From NCBI GenBank assembly GCA_016713525.1, contig JADJOZ010000004.1:186001-250000 (forward strand): a stretch of DNA of 64,000 bases, in the 5' to 3' direction. Both the position numbers and the translations under genes were made by a program. Below, one piece after another: positions 8,610 through 17,564 of the stretch (positions are counted from its first letter, which is position 1; each line of letters begins with the position of its first letter). The stretch comes from Bacteroidota bacterium. GTDB lineage: Bacteria > Bacteroidota > Bacteroidia > AKYH767-A > OLB10. The notes under the pieces are model-generated. The model ran no database searches and was not told the DNA's origin. It saw nothing but the letters and a program-made list of their open reading frames with translations.

Positions 8610-8668
8610 ACCGCCTTCGACTCCGCTCAGGGCATCGCATCAGCACATCAGCACATCAGCACATCAAA

Positions 8669-9100
8669 TCATTCCTGCAACACTCCCAAACTATCAAGTT
8701 CTTCGGGTGTAACTGATGGCGGAATAATATTTTTACGGATTTTGTAGGCCACGAAATCGCCGGCTTTTTTTGCTGCTGCTTCACTATTAAAACCATTATT
8801 CCCCATTACAGCAGGTACATTGGGCTGATGGATATAAAGACTCCCATTGAGTTTTATGTTGTATCCCCAACCTCTGATGCCGTTGTGATCGAGTGAGTCA
8901 ACTTTAAATACCTGAACCTCGACTACAGCATCTTCATAGGGATTAGGTTGAATATTTTCTTCTTCCGTATCAACTGCTGCTTCGTCGGTTTCTTTGGTAC
9001 TGCTTTTACAACCCATCTGCGTAAGTAAAGCAATTGAAAAAAAGAGAGCAACTAAAAAATGGAGATTGAATGGGCGTGTGGTGTGTGATGTTGGTTTCAT
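8669..9100 (-). CDS. DUF4907-like lipoprotein
   Basis: The 143-residue product starts MKPTSHTTRPFNLHFLVALF with a hydrophobic stretch ending in a cysteine at position 31 (TQMGCKSS), a slightly unusual lipobox. After an acidic linker the domain reads GWGYNIKLNGSLYIHQPNVPAV, then GFNSEAAAKKAGDFVAYKI, and TPEELDSLGVL near the end. This pattern (glycine-aromatic strand, IHQP(N/T)(V/I)PA, an A-x-K-A helix, PP(S/T)(V/I)T..EL) is what I associate with the DUF4907 family of Bacteroidota, which has no known function. The ATG at 9100 is preferred over in-frame ATGs 15 codons upstream because the signal peptide starts near here. It lies 18 bases beyond recO on the same strand, possibly co-transcribed. 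Confidence 0.7.
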   Translation of the reverse strand: MKPTSHTTRPFNLHFLVALFFSIALLTQMGCKSSTKETDEAAVDTEEENIQPNPYEDAVVEVQVFKVDSLDHNGIRGWGYNIKLNGSLYIHQPNVPAVMGNNGFNSEAAAKKAGDFVAYKIRKNIIPPSVTPEELDSLGVLQE

Positions 9101-9163
9101 ATAATTAACATTCTGATAACTGTTGTTTTGCATTATCAGCATCAAATATACAAAATTCTCACA

Positions 9164-9889
9164 TTATCCCATCACTGTTTCTAAAATTCGATGCGACCTG
9201 ATTGTTGCACCATGTGTTTGGTGCATTTCGAAGTATGCCACCAGTGCTGCCAGTAATTGCTTCGACAATGCTGAAGGGATCGGTATGGTATGAAAATGTT
9301 CGAAATCGGTTTGCATGAGATCATAAAACAAAGCTGTTACATCGGGCAGCAGGTAATCGGTGTGCAACGGAATGGAGTCCCGGAATAAACCTTCACGCAA
9401 ATCGAGTACACTAACGCCACGAATGCAGGTTCCATGCGGATAACTACCCAGATGACGAGTCAGCTGCGTCATGAAAAACAGGTGGAAACGCGAACAGTTT
9501 TCCCGACTCAAATCGAGAATCTGAATGCCACTATCCATGAAGTGAAACAACGACGGATTAGGCTCTTCTTCTTTAATGGAACGATAAATAACTTCAGCAA
9601 TAAAAATGGCGATGGAGCTTTTAATAACATTCTCCGGAATCCCCGAAAAGGGAGGCGATAAATGGATCTCGGTAATCCGATACATGGTTTGCCCCGGCTT
9701 TCCCGATGCAACCACTTCTACAAGTGACAATGGTTGAAAAAGTGAACTTTTAAACCTGCTGTTTTTTGTGCGAACACCACTGACAATAAACGAACACAAT
9801 CCGGATGTTTCCGTGTAAATTTTAACTACCAGACTCGATTCACTATAATTGGTAGTGTGTAAAACAATGCCACGTGATTTAATTTGCAT
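9164..9889 (-). CDS. recO: DNA repair protein RecO
   Basis: RecO anneals single strands and loads RecA with RecR in the RecFOR pathway. The 241-residue product begins MQIKSRGIVLHTTNYSESSL, the N-terminal OB-fold signature (G-I-V-L-x-x-x-x-Y-x-E-x-S), followed by the GVRTKNSRFKSSLFQPLSLV block typical of Bacteroidota RecO, and an alpha-helical C-terminal half (FFMTQLTRHLGSYP). No zinc-binding cysteine quartet is seen, as in many RecO proteins. porZ lies 15 bases upstream on the same strand, an arrangement consistent with a porZ-recO operon. Confidence 0.93.
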   Translation of the reverse strand: MQIKSRGIVLHTTNYSESSLVVKIYTETSGLCSFIVSGVRTKNSRFKSSLFQPLSLVEVVASGKPGQTMYRITEIHLSPPFSGIPENVIKSSIAIFIAEVIYRSIKEEEPNPSLFHFMDSGIQILDLSRENCSRFHLFFMTQLTRHLGSYPHGTCIRGVSVLDLREGLFRDSIPLHTDYLLPDVTALFYDLMQTDFEHFHTIPIPSALSKQLLAALVAYFEMHQTHGATIRSHRILETVMG

Positions 9890-9904
9890 CGTTCAGAAAA
9901 AAAA

Positions 9905-12271
9905 TCAATTGATGAAAAGTAATTTCGTAACGCAGGTATTCTCCCCTTCTTCATCCGTACTGAATACCAGATATACTCCCGTGTGTGCCTTCTCACCTTT
10001 AAAATTTTTCCCATACCACAAGGCCTGAGTACCATTCGATTTGGTTTCGAAAATGAGATTCCCACTCACATCGGTAATTTTTACACTTCCATTGGGCACC
10101 AGTCCCTTTATTGCAATAGGTCCTGTGTAATCGGGACGAACCGGATTCGGATATGCAAGTACATCCGAACATCCTCCTGTGCCTGCAATTGCATCGCCTT
10201 TGTAAGAAATCACTCCTCTGTTGGTACCGAAATAAATAACACCCGACTCCTGATCGATGGCAATAGAAAGAATATAATTCGATAATAATGGCGAATTAAC
10301 TTCATTAAAATTCAAGATCTGTTCAGTTCCATCCGGTGACATCAAAAACACACCTCCCGATTCCGTACCAATCCATTTCCGGTTTGCACCATCGACTGCA
10401 ATTGCTGTTACAACTTCCGATTCAAGCAAATATTGATTGATTCCATCCTGCTTGATTAAAATTTGCTGTGCATCAAAATTAGTCGATGTAAGCACTGCCG
10501 ATGGTGAATAAATTACAGCAACACCCTTACCGGTTCCTAACCAGATTTCGTTCTCGAGATCTTCCGTTATTGCACGGATATCGGTGCTGGGTAAATTTCC
10601 TGATCCTATTCCCGATGATATAAATCGTGATTTATCATCAGTTGCATCTTCCAGCGTACCATTATCACTGAAAACAGCAATACCGTTTCCAAGCGGTGCA
10701 TTATTTCCAATTACATTGATCCATTTTTGTCCGTACGAATCAACTGTCAGATCACCAAACAAGGGAGCTCCCGAAATGTCCGGAATCGAAAAAGCACGCC
10801 AGTTGCCTGCAGTGGTTCGCACATTTACAGGTTTGGCGGCAAGCGAATTTAAAGCCCATAAATTATTATCCGAATCGAAACCCATTCCTACCACCTGACA
10901 TTGAGAGGGATTTCCAATTCCAACCTGTAGCGTGCTGTTGGTATCCCGATAAGAAGCAATTGCAACACCATTCAACATCTCAATAATTCCCTGCCCTTTA
11001 GAACCTACATACACATGATTTTTATTTCCCGGATCAATTGCTACCGACATCATATCGAAAAAATTTCCAATGTTGATAGCGGAACCCGGCATGGTTTTAT
11101 TGTTGTACGATTTCCAGTCACCATTATCATACTCCGAAAAATTTCCGGGAGCATAAGTATTGAACCAACCAGCTGTTCGGGTGGCATGTGTCATCCATAA
11201 TTTTTTATCAACTACCTGCATGGCACTAACCAGATCAGAGGCTGGTCCGTCGGGCATAATGAAGTCGTAACTCAAGGATGCTGTCATGCGCAACATACCG
11301 GAACCATTATCGGCAATCCATAATATTCCATCGGTATCATAAACGGCATCCCGTGGAGCTGCATCTGCATAAACACCCGCATCAATATAAATAATCCGGT
11401 GAAAGTTGTTATCGTAAATACTCAGATTGTATGAATTTGTAACCAATAATCTTCCACCGGATGCACGCAACGAAAAATGTTTGATGTTATCCTGAATAAA
11501 TCCACCACCTGCAAGTGTCCATGAAAAACCATCATAAAGATATACCTCATCATTCGAATTATTGTTCAAAGCTCCTGGCTTTGCATAATTCATGATTACC
11601 TGATTGTTGAAGACTTCAATCATGTTGCAGTCTCCTGCATTGCCACTGTCATTGAATGTAATGGTCCAGTTCGAAAAATCAATCAGATTGGGATTGGTAA
11701 CGGAAGCACTGTAAACACCATTTTCGGTTGCAGCAAAAATGAAATTATTCCAGATAGCCACATCAAAAACCTGTATTTCTGTTCCTAACGGTCCGATGAT
11801 ATACGTTTCTTTAATTTCACGACGATCCAGATCCAATGCCACTATTCCGAAACCACACGATAAATAGGCGATGTTATTGTAAAATTCTATTCCGTAAATG
11901 TTCTTGTCGCCGGTTAGATTCTTACGTTTGATATCAGATATATTGATGATTTTATTGTTGATGATTAAATCGATATTAGCATTGGTATAGGCAATTACCA
12001 GACAACCATAAGTGGGATTGTAGGCAATGGTGCTGATTGTGATTTCGGATAAACCAGTAACTTTTGAAAGTGTTGCAATACTGTTATCCTGTTTGTTGTA
12101 GTAAAAGAGTCCTTTTTCAGAAGCACAATAAACTTTAGTACCGGTATCGGCAATTTTCTTTGCTGAATTGTAAGGCAGATGAACCTTCCACTGACCAAGT
12201 GACTGATTTTGTGCCGATATGCCGGATGGAAGGAATAATAAAAGACTAAAAATGTACAGGATTTGCTTCAT
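9905..12271 (-). CDS. porZ: Type IX secretion system component PorZ
   Basis: PorZ belongs to the T9SS attachment complex (with PorU, PorV and PorQ), which removes the C-terminal signal of cargo and links it to A-LPS on the cell surface. The 788-residue protein has a signal peptide (MKQILYIFSLLLFLPSGISA) and two-component-regulator-type propeller repeats beginning KVYCASEKGLFYYN and LSKVTGLSEI. Its C-terminal domain reads YPNPVRPDYTGPIAIKGL, then KITDVSGNLIFET, then GVYLVFSTDEEGENTCVTK, a close match to the PorZ tail. It sits upstream of recO. Its presence shows that the many T9SS cargo proteins in this window have export machinery. The propeller repeats alone would be less specific; the conserved tail decides the call. 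Confidence 0.9.
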   Translation of the reverse strand: MKQILYIFSLLLFLPSGISAQNQSLGQWKVHLPYNSAKKIADTGTKVYCASEKGLFYYNKQDNSIATLSKVTGLSEITISTIAYNPTYGCLVIAYTNANIDLIINNKIINISDIKRKNLTGDKNIYGIEFYNNIAYLSCGFGIVALDLDRREIKETYIIGPLGTEIQVFDVAIWNNFIFAATENGVYSASVTNPNLIDFSNWTITFNDSGNAGDCNMIEVFNNQVIMNYAKPGALNNNSNDEVYLYDGFSWTLAGGGFIQDNIKHFSLRASGGRLLVTNSYNLSIYDNNFHRIIYIDAGVYADAAPRDAVYDTDGILWIADNGSGMLRMTASLSYDFIMPDGPASDLVSAMQVVDKKLWMTHATRTAGWFNTYAPGNFSEYDNGDWKSYNNKTMPGSAINIGNFFDMMSVAIDPGNKNHVYVGSKGQGIIEMLNGVAIASYRDTNSTLQVGIGNPSQCQVVGMGFDSDNNLWALNSLAAKPVNVRTTAGNWRAFSIPDISGAPLFGDLTVDSYGQKWINVIGNNAPLGNGIAVFSDNGTLEDATDDKSRFISSGIGSGNLPSTDIRAITEDLENEIWLGTGKGVAVIYSPSAVLTSTNFDAQQILIKQDGINQYLLESEVVTAIAVDGANRKWIGTESGGVFLMSPDGTEQILNFNEVNSPLLSNYILSIAIDQESGVIYFGTNRGVISYKGDAIAGTGGCSDVLAYPNPVRPDYTGPIAIKGLVPNGSVKITDVSGNLIFETKSNGTQALWYGKNFKGEKAHTGVYLVFSTDEEGENTCVTKLLFIN

Positions 12272-12428
12272 AACCAGGTTGAATGTTTACAGGTAATACT
12301 AAGTAACTTCAAAAAGGGATAAATATTTTATGAAATATCTATAATATTGCTGCCCCGTAATAAGTTATCAGGAACAAATTTATACAATTTTCCGCAAACA
12401 CTAATTAATTGATATTTAATTATTTATA

Positions 12429-13555
12429 TTGAAAATAGCTGTCAATACCCGCTTATTACTTCCCGGTAAACTCGATGGCATGGGGTGGTTTGCCTGGCAC
12501 ACCCTTAGCCAGATGACAGCAAATCATCCCGAAACAGAATTTATTTTCTTTTTCGACCGACCCTGGTCTGATGAATTTGTCTTTGGAAAAATGTTACTCC
12601 GGTGGCATTATTTCCTCAGGCGCGGCATCCCTTTTTGTACTATTGGTGGTTTGAGCACTCCATTCCGGCAGCACTGAAAAAATACAAAGCCGATGTTTTT
12701 TACAGTCCCGATGGCTATTTGAGTCTTTCAACCAAGGTACCACAGGTGGGTGTAATTCACGATTTGAACTTTGAACATTATCCCGATGACCTGCCATTTC
12801 TTACCCGATTGTATTACCGGTACTTTTTCCCGCGTTTTGCAAAGAAAGCAGCACGCATCATAACGGTCTCCGAATATTCGAAATCGGACCTGGTAAAATG
12901 CTATGATATTGCACCCGATAAAATTGATGTTGCATTCAATGGCGTGAACGATTTATACAAACCGGTATCAATCGAAACACAACAACTTATAAGGAATAAA
13001 TATACTAATGGTGCTCCCTATTTTATTTTTGTGGGTATGCTGCATCAGCGAAAAAATATTGCCAATCTTTTGCGTGCATTCGAAAATTACCGCCAACGCC
13101 CGGGGGCCAATGCCAAACTTTTAATTGTTGGTCACCGTAAATGGTGGACAAACGAAATGGAAACGGTTTATACCGGTATGAAATACCGCGATGAAATAGT
13201 GTTCACAGGCAGGCAACCTATTGAAGAACTTGTTTTACTGGTTGGCTCTGCATTGGCAATGACATATGTTTCTTATTTCGAAGGCTTCGGTGTTCCCATT
13301 GTAGAGGCCATGCGATGTGGAGTGCCTGTAATTACATCCGATGTAACATCAATGCCCGAAGTAAGTGGTGATGCGGCTATTTTAACTGATCCTTTCAATC
13401 CGGAATCAATTGCCGATGCCATGAATACCATGGCAACAAATGAAACATTAAGAAAGACACTTGCTGAAAAAGGTATTGAAAGAGCTAAACTATTTGACTG
13501 GGATAAAACTTCTGCTATTGTGTGGGAAGTACTAAAAGGTAACTTCAAAAGTTAA
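12429..13555 (+). pseudogene. Family 4 glycosyltransferase, split by one frameshift
   Basis: Two overlapping frames together make one GT4 enzyme of about 375 residues. The first (TTG start at 12429, MKIAVNTRLLLPGKLDGMGW) leaves frame after DEFVFGK. The second continues as NVTPVALFPQARHP, then VFYSPDGYLS, GVIHDLNFEHYPDDLP, ITVSEYSKSD and the donor-site block SYFEGFGVPIVEAMRCGVPV with the E-x7-E pattern. The break is at the A-run 12587-12591: one more A restores the frame. The enzyme would transfer a sugar from a nucleotide sugar, probably to a surface glycan. It stands alone between porZ (divergent) and dinD (convergent). Whether it is a true pseudogene or a sequencing indel cannot be told here. 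Confidence 0.85.
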
Positions 13556-13664
13556 AACGTATTTTATATTACCAGCTCTTTTTATGTTTCCATTTAAAAC
13601 ACCTTAGAGAACTAATATCTTTATTTATTTCGAAGCACCCTCGTTTTTTTTGTAATCTTCTTTT

Positions 13665-14479
13665 TTATTTTAAATTGGATCTTTTTATACTCTCAGCTAC
13701 AGGCAAATCTTCAGGCATGGTTCCTCCAATATCTTTTATTGTTTTTCGAACTTTTTCACCTATCTGAAAATGCGTTGTATTAGCAGTCTTTTTATCTGTG
13801 ATTTTGTCCTTACGGATTTTCTCATCTGTTTGTGTAGCCCGGAACAAATTAGCTGCCAATTCTGCGCTACCCATAAAATCTAATATATTATCCTTAACTC
13901 TCAAACCCTTTTGCAATTGAATACCTTTTCGATTGAGACCACCATACAATCCCTTATATCCATAATTTTGAAAAATCGCATAATCGACAGGATCGATCAC
14001 CCCGGCATTCTTTACAGTATTGGCAAGTAATTTATTGTGTTCTACCAGTTCCTTACGCAAAAACATTCTTTTTTCATCCTCCGACTTTAATGCATTAAAT
14101 TCTTGCAATTGCTGAATTTCCTGTAATCGCGTTTGTATTGCAAAATATGTCTGACCTTTCGCAACTACTTCCTTTTCTGCATCAGCATTTTGAACTGCCA
14201 GATAGCAGGCATATCTGGTTAACCTTACATTAGGAATTTCTTTGGTGGAACCCTTCCCCTGTTCGACCATTGTGGTGGCTTTACCGAAATGGTCGAACGG
14301 ATCATTCCCACTATTTTTACATGCCTCCCACGCTTTGGTTAATACTTCCAAAAATTTCTATAGTCCTGATAATCAAGTATTAGAGCCAAATCTCTCGCAA
14401 ACCAATACTCGCCTTGTTCGTCAACCTTCTTTATAGATTCGAAGATCGTTGTTTGTGAAGTGCTAATTTTTTTTGTCAT
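13665..14479 (-). pseudogene. dinD: DNA damage-inducible protein D (DinD) homologue, frameshifted
   Basis: The N-terminal part starts at ATG 14479 (MTKKISTSQTTIFESIKK ... YWFARDLALILDYQDYRNF) and runs into a stop. The rest continues in another frame as LEVLTKAWEACKNSGNDPFD through IQLQKGLRVKDNILDFMGS to SIKRSNLK. Joined, they give about 272 residues with the DinD layout, including YWFARDL, WEACKNSGN and DFMGSAELAANLFRATQT. The frame breaks at five A bases (14350-14354 on the plus strand); a sixth restores it. DinD is LexA/SOS-regulated in Escherichia coli and inhibits RecA-mediated strand exchange there; its role in Bacteroidota is unknown. A coiled-coil gene lies 19 bases upstream on the same strand and may be its partner. 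Confidence 0.88.
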
Positions 14480-14498
14480 TTGAAAAGTTTTTAAATTG

Positions 14499-14999
14499 TT
14501 AAAAAGGAGGTCCCTCGTCAAAAGTAAAGCCTTCCAAAGTGGCTGACCCCATATCGTATTGTTCCGCTAAGGTATAAATGAATTCTCCAATATCATTTTG
14601 TTTTCTTATAAATTTTTTTCCTTTACCTGATTTGGTACTTAATACCGACGAAATACTTGCAACTGCCTTTTTGCGATTGTATAAAAAGGAAGGTTCAAAT
14701 TCAGAAAGGGTTTCAATAATTTCCCTCGTAGATATGGGTTTATTCATATGATTGATTGCAAATTCGATTTTTCTAAACCAAGGCCACAATGTGTTATACC
14801 TGCTTGCTTTTGGATTAATCTTTTGAACATTTCCTGACTTATCAGAAACCGCTTTTCGCAATTGTTGAATTGATTCGTTTAGTTCTTTAGATTCCCTTTC
14901 TCTTTCTGTTATCTCTTCCTTCAACACTTTTATCCGCTGAATATAAAACTCCATCAATTGCTTAACGTGCGCTTCGTTTATTTCAATTTTGATTGACAT
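14499..14999 (-). CDS. Coiled-coil protein with winged-helix-like C-terminal region, upstream of dinD
   Basis: The 166-residue product (ATG 14999, MSIKIEINEAHVKQLMEFY) has a strongly charged helical segment at about residues 10-60 (KVLKEEITERERESKELNES) that should form a coiled coil. Residues 75-150 (YNTLWPWFRKIEFAINHMN, ISTREIIETLSEFEPSF, AVASISSVLSTKSGKGKKF) read like a winged-helix DNA-binding unit: a helix, a turn, a recognition helix and a basic wing. I do not recognise the family. An in-frame start 14 codons upstream exists but adds a sequence unlike a conserved start. It precedes dinD by 19 bases, so the two are probably co-transcribed; a regulatory or DNA-binding role is inference. 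Confidence 0.65.
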   Translation of the reverse strand: MSIKIEINEAHVKQLMEFYIQRIKVLKEEITERERESKELNESIQQLRKAVSDKSGNVQKINPKASRYNTLWPWFRKIEFAINHMNKPISTREIIETLSEFEPSFLYNRKKAVASISSVLSTKSGKGKKFIRKQNDIGEFIYTLAEQYDMGSATLEGFTFDEGPPF

Positions 15000-15199
15000 G
15001 TTGTAATTTTTAGCCAAATTTAAGTAGTAATTTACAAACAATCAAGAAATACAAGATACGATAATTCTTGTACTTAGATACTTAATTATTAATTATTTAT
15101 GGAAATAACCTATGGCGCCTATTTCACTAAAATTATGGTCGCTTGACTAAATAAACACCCAAAACGATGTAACCAACAAAACCTGGCTTCCAGTACCTT

Positions 15200-16333
15200 T
15201 TACCGGAACAAATAAGCGGCAATGCGATCTGCAATCAGCTTACCTTTTTCTGAAATAATATATTTCGTTTCGTGCTGTTCCAGATCACCGCTGCTAACAT
15301 ACTCCGCTGACCTTAATAGAAAATCATCCACAAATGATTCTCCAAAATTCGATTTAATTTCATTGGTATCGACTCCCCACATGGTGCGCAAGCCGGTCAT
15401 GAGGTATTCATTATACCGGTTTTCCATTGTGAGTAACTCCGATTCACCAGGCACCTCACCTTTGCGGATGGAAAGTATATAGGCCGCATTAGCAGCAATA
15501 TTCCATTGCCTGCTAACTCCATTGTACGAATGTGCTGAAGGACCAATTCCTAAATAAGGTAAATTTTTCCAATACGAACTGTTGTGCCGCGATATAAAAC
15601 CGGGTTTTGCAAAATTGGAAATTTCATAATGCATGAACCCGCGTTTTTTTGCTGCATGCATGAGCATTTCAAAATGTATTGCAGCTTCTTCTTCTTTAAC
15701 AGGTTCAATTTTTCCGTCACGTATCAATTTATCAAGCAGGGTACGATTTTCGACAGTCAGACTGTACGCTGAAAGATGTTGTATCGGCAACGAAAAAGCC
15801 TGATCCATATTTGCCTGCCAGTCGCTTTCACTCATTCCCGGAACTCCATAAATGAGATCAATGGTTATGTTGTCAAATCCCGCAGCAGCGGCATTGGTAA
15901 CTGCATCAATTGCCATGCGTGAATTATGTGCACGATTCATTAATTCAAGATGCGAATCAAAAAATGATTGCACTCCAATACTCAACCGGTTGATGGATGC
16001 AGCCTTTAAGGCAACTAATTTTTCCGGTGTTAAATCATCCGGATTAGCCTCCAGTGTAATCTCCGCATCCTTACTTATTACAAAGTTCGCCCTGATAGCA
16101 TCCATGATACGAACCAATTGTGAATCTTGAAGCAATGAAGGCGTTCCACCACCAAAATAAATGGTTTGTAATTCCGGACGGGAACCGTTTACATCTAAAT
16201 AATTTTTGCGCAGTTCAATTTCCTGAATCAGTGCGGCTACCAAATCTTCCATCTTATCATGATTCACCGAAAAATGAAAATCACAGTAAGAACATGCAGT
16301 ACGGCAAAATGGAATATGAATATAAATCGACAC
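15200..16333 (-). CDS. hemW: Radical SAM heme chaperone HemW
   Basis: The 377-residue protein opens MSIYIHIPFCRTACSYCDFH with the radical-SAM cluster motif CxxxCxxC (Cys10, 14, 17) plus the extra CDF aromatic residue typical of HemW/HemN relatives. It continues with IYFGGGTPSLL (SAM-binding GGGTP), EITLEANPDDLTPEKL, NRLSIGVQSFF and IDLIYGVPGMSE. The substrate-side residues of true coproporphyrinogen dehydrogenase HemN are not evident, so HemW, which delivers heme to respiratory proteins, is the better call. The histidine kinase gene ends 24 bases upstream on the same strand. Confidence 0.93.
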   Translation of the reverse strand: MSIYIHIPFCRTACSYCDFHFSVNHDKMEDLVAALIQEIELRKNYLDVNGSRPELQTIYFGGGTPSLLQDSQLVRIMDAIRANFVISKDAEITLEANPDDLTPEKLVALKAASINRLSIGVQSFFDSHLELMNRAHNSRMAIDAVTNAAAAGFDNITIDLIYGVPGMSESDWQANMDQAFSLPIQHLSAYSLTVENRTLLDKLIRDGKIEPVKEEEAAIHFEMLMHAAKKRGFMHYEISNFAKPGFISRHNSSYWKNLPYLGIGPSAHSYNGVSRQWNIAANAAYILSIRKGEVPGESELLTMENRYNEYLMTGLRTMWGVDTNEIKSNFGESFVDDFLLRSAEYVSSGDLEQHETKYIISEKGKLIADRIAAYLFR

Positions 16334-16357
16334 TACAACACAGGAATATAAACTGGT

Positions 16358-17512
16358 TTATTTAGGCAATACTATTCTGAATGTAGTACCTTTATTCATC
16401 TCGGAACTCTTCACAAAAATATGCCCACCGTGATACTCCTCAACAATACGTTTCGAAAGCGATAGTCCCAGTCCCCACCCACGGCTCTTGGAGGTATAAC
16501 CCGGCTTAAATACGGTTTTAAATTTCGATTTTGGAATTCCTTTTCCGGTATCGCAAATATCGATATATACAAATTGTTGCTGGTCGGTGATTGAAACAGT
16601 AATTGCTCCCTCGCCCTCCATCGCATCTACCGCATTCTTGAAAATATTTTCAAGTACCCATTCAAAAAGTGGAATATTCAATGGTGCATATAAATCATGA
16701 TTCGATCCATTGGTCAACGAAAAATTAACCCGTGATGATGACCGGGAACGAATGTAATTCAGCGAATTTACAATCACCTCATTCACATTTTCTTTTTTCA
16801 ATGACGGCGCAGAACCAATTTTTGAAAAACGCTCAGTGATGGTATTTAATCGTGCAATATCTTTTTCAATCTCATCCAGATGTCCGTCTTTATTACCCTG
16901 CATTCTTAAATACTCAACCCAGGCCATAAGCGACGATAACGGTGTTCCTAATTGATGCGCCGTTTCTTTTGCCATACCTACCCAAACCTGATTCTGTTCC
17001 GCTTTTCTGCTTGAACTGAATGCCAGATAAGATACCAGCAGGAATAAACTTATTACTGCAAGTTGAAAATAAGGATAGTATCGCAACTGGCGAATCAGTG
17101 ATGAATCACGATAGTAGATAAAATTTATTTCTCCTTCTTTACCAAAACTAATTTGAATTGGTTGTTGCTCGGCACGCATTTCTTCAATCTGCGATTTCAA
17201 CCACGACTCATCCATCGATTTAACAGAATCGAGATTCTTAAAGGAATTGATCTGCCCCTTTGCATCGGTAAGAATCATCGGAATTGTATTGTTGCTTCTC
17301 AATACCTCGAGGGCAAAACTTACATCACCAGCCTCTACCTCAACTTCTGAAAGTTGCCGGACAGCACCCGCCCATAATTCTACATTCTTCTTTTCCTGAA
17401 GAGCCAGTTTCTCAACTAAAATGTTCGTGTACCAAAGCGAGGCAATACCTATCACCATTGCGGCAAGCAATAATGCAAGTTTCCATCGTTGTTTACGGGT
17501 ATAAATATTCAC
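16358..17512 (-). CDS. Membrane sensor histidine kinase
   Basis: The 384-residue kinase has two membrane segments (about 11-31 and 147-166) around an extracytoplasmic sensor region of some 110 residues. The dimerisation/phosphoacceptor box is TAHQLGTPLSSL with His186; HQLGTP instead of HELRTP is a common Bacteroidota variant. The ATP-binding domain has the N box (LENIFKNAVDAMEG), G1 box (DTGKGIP) and G2 box (GWGLGLSLSKRIVEEYHGG). No response regulator lies beside it, so it is an orphan kinase. It is followed by hemW after 24 bases and preceded by the AsmA-like gene on the same strand. The signal is unknown. Confidence 0.9.
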   Translation of the reverse strand: MNIYTRKQRWKLALLLAAMVIGIASLWYTNILVEKLALQEKKNVELWAGAVRQLSEVEVEAGDVSFALEVLRSNNTIPMILTDAKGQINSFKNLDSVKSMDESWLKSQIEEMRAEQQPIQISFGKEGEINFIYYRDSSLIRQLRYYPYFQLAVISLFLLVSYLAFSSSRKAEQNQVWVGMAKETAHQLGTPLSSLMAWVEYLRMQGNKDGHLDEIEKDIARLNTITERFSKIGSAPSLKKENVNEVIVNSLNYIRSRSSSRVNFSLTNGSNHDLYAPLNIPLFEWVLENIFKNAVDAMEGEGAITVSITDQQQFVYIDICDTGKGIPKSKFKTVFKPGYTSKSRGWGLGLSLSKRIVEEYHGGHIFVKSSEMNKGTTFRIVLPK

Positions 17513-17564
17513 AGTTAAAATTTACTACTGTTATTAAAAATTCAGTTTTCTATTAGTTCAGATA

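Larger units (their letters stand above)
7974..8668. repeat. Gene-free region with degenerate GTGCAGTTACATCTTTTTACTC repeats
   Basis: About 700 bases hold no credible gene. A motif GTGCAGT(T/C)ACATCTTTT followed by ACTCA and then ACTTGCCCCTTGTCACTTGCCACT recurs at about 8218, 8282, 8373, 8440, 8490 and (as GTGGAGTCACATC) 8549, with irregular spacing of 50-90 bp. Before the DUF4907 gene a short run of CAGCACAT units lies at 8640-8665. Two matching hairpins (8060-8080, 8588-8609) bracket the block. Confidence 0.8.
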
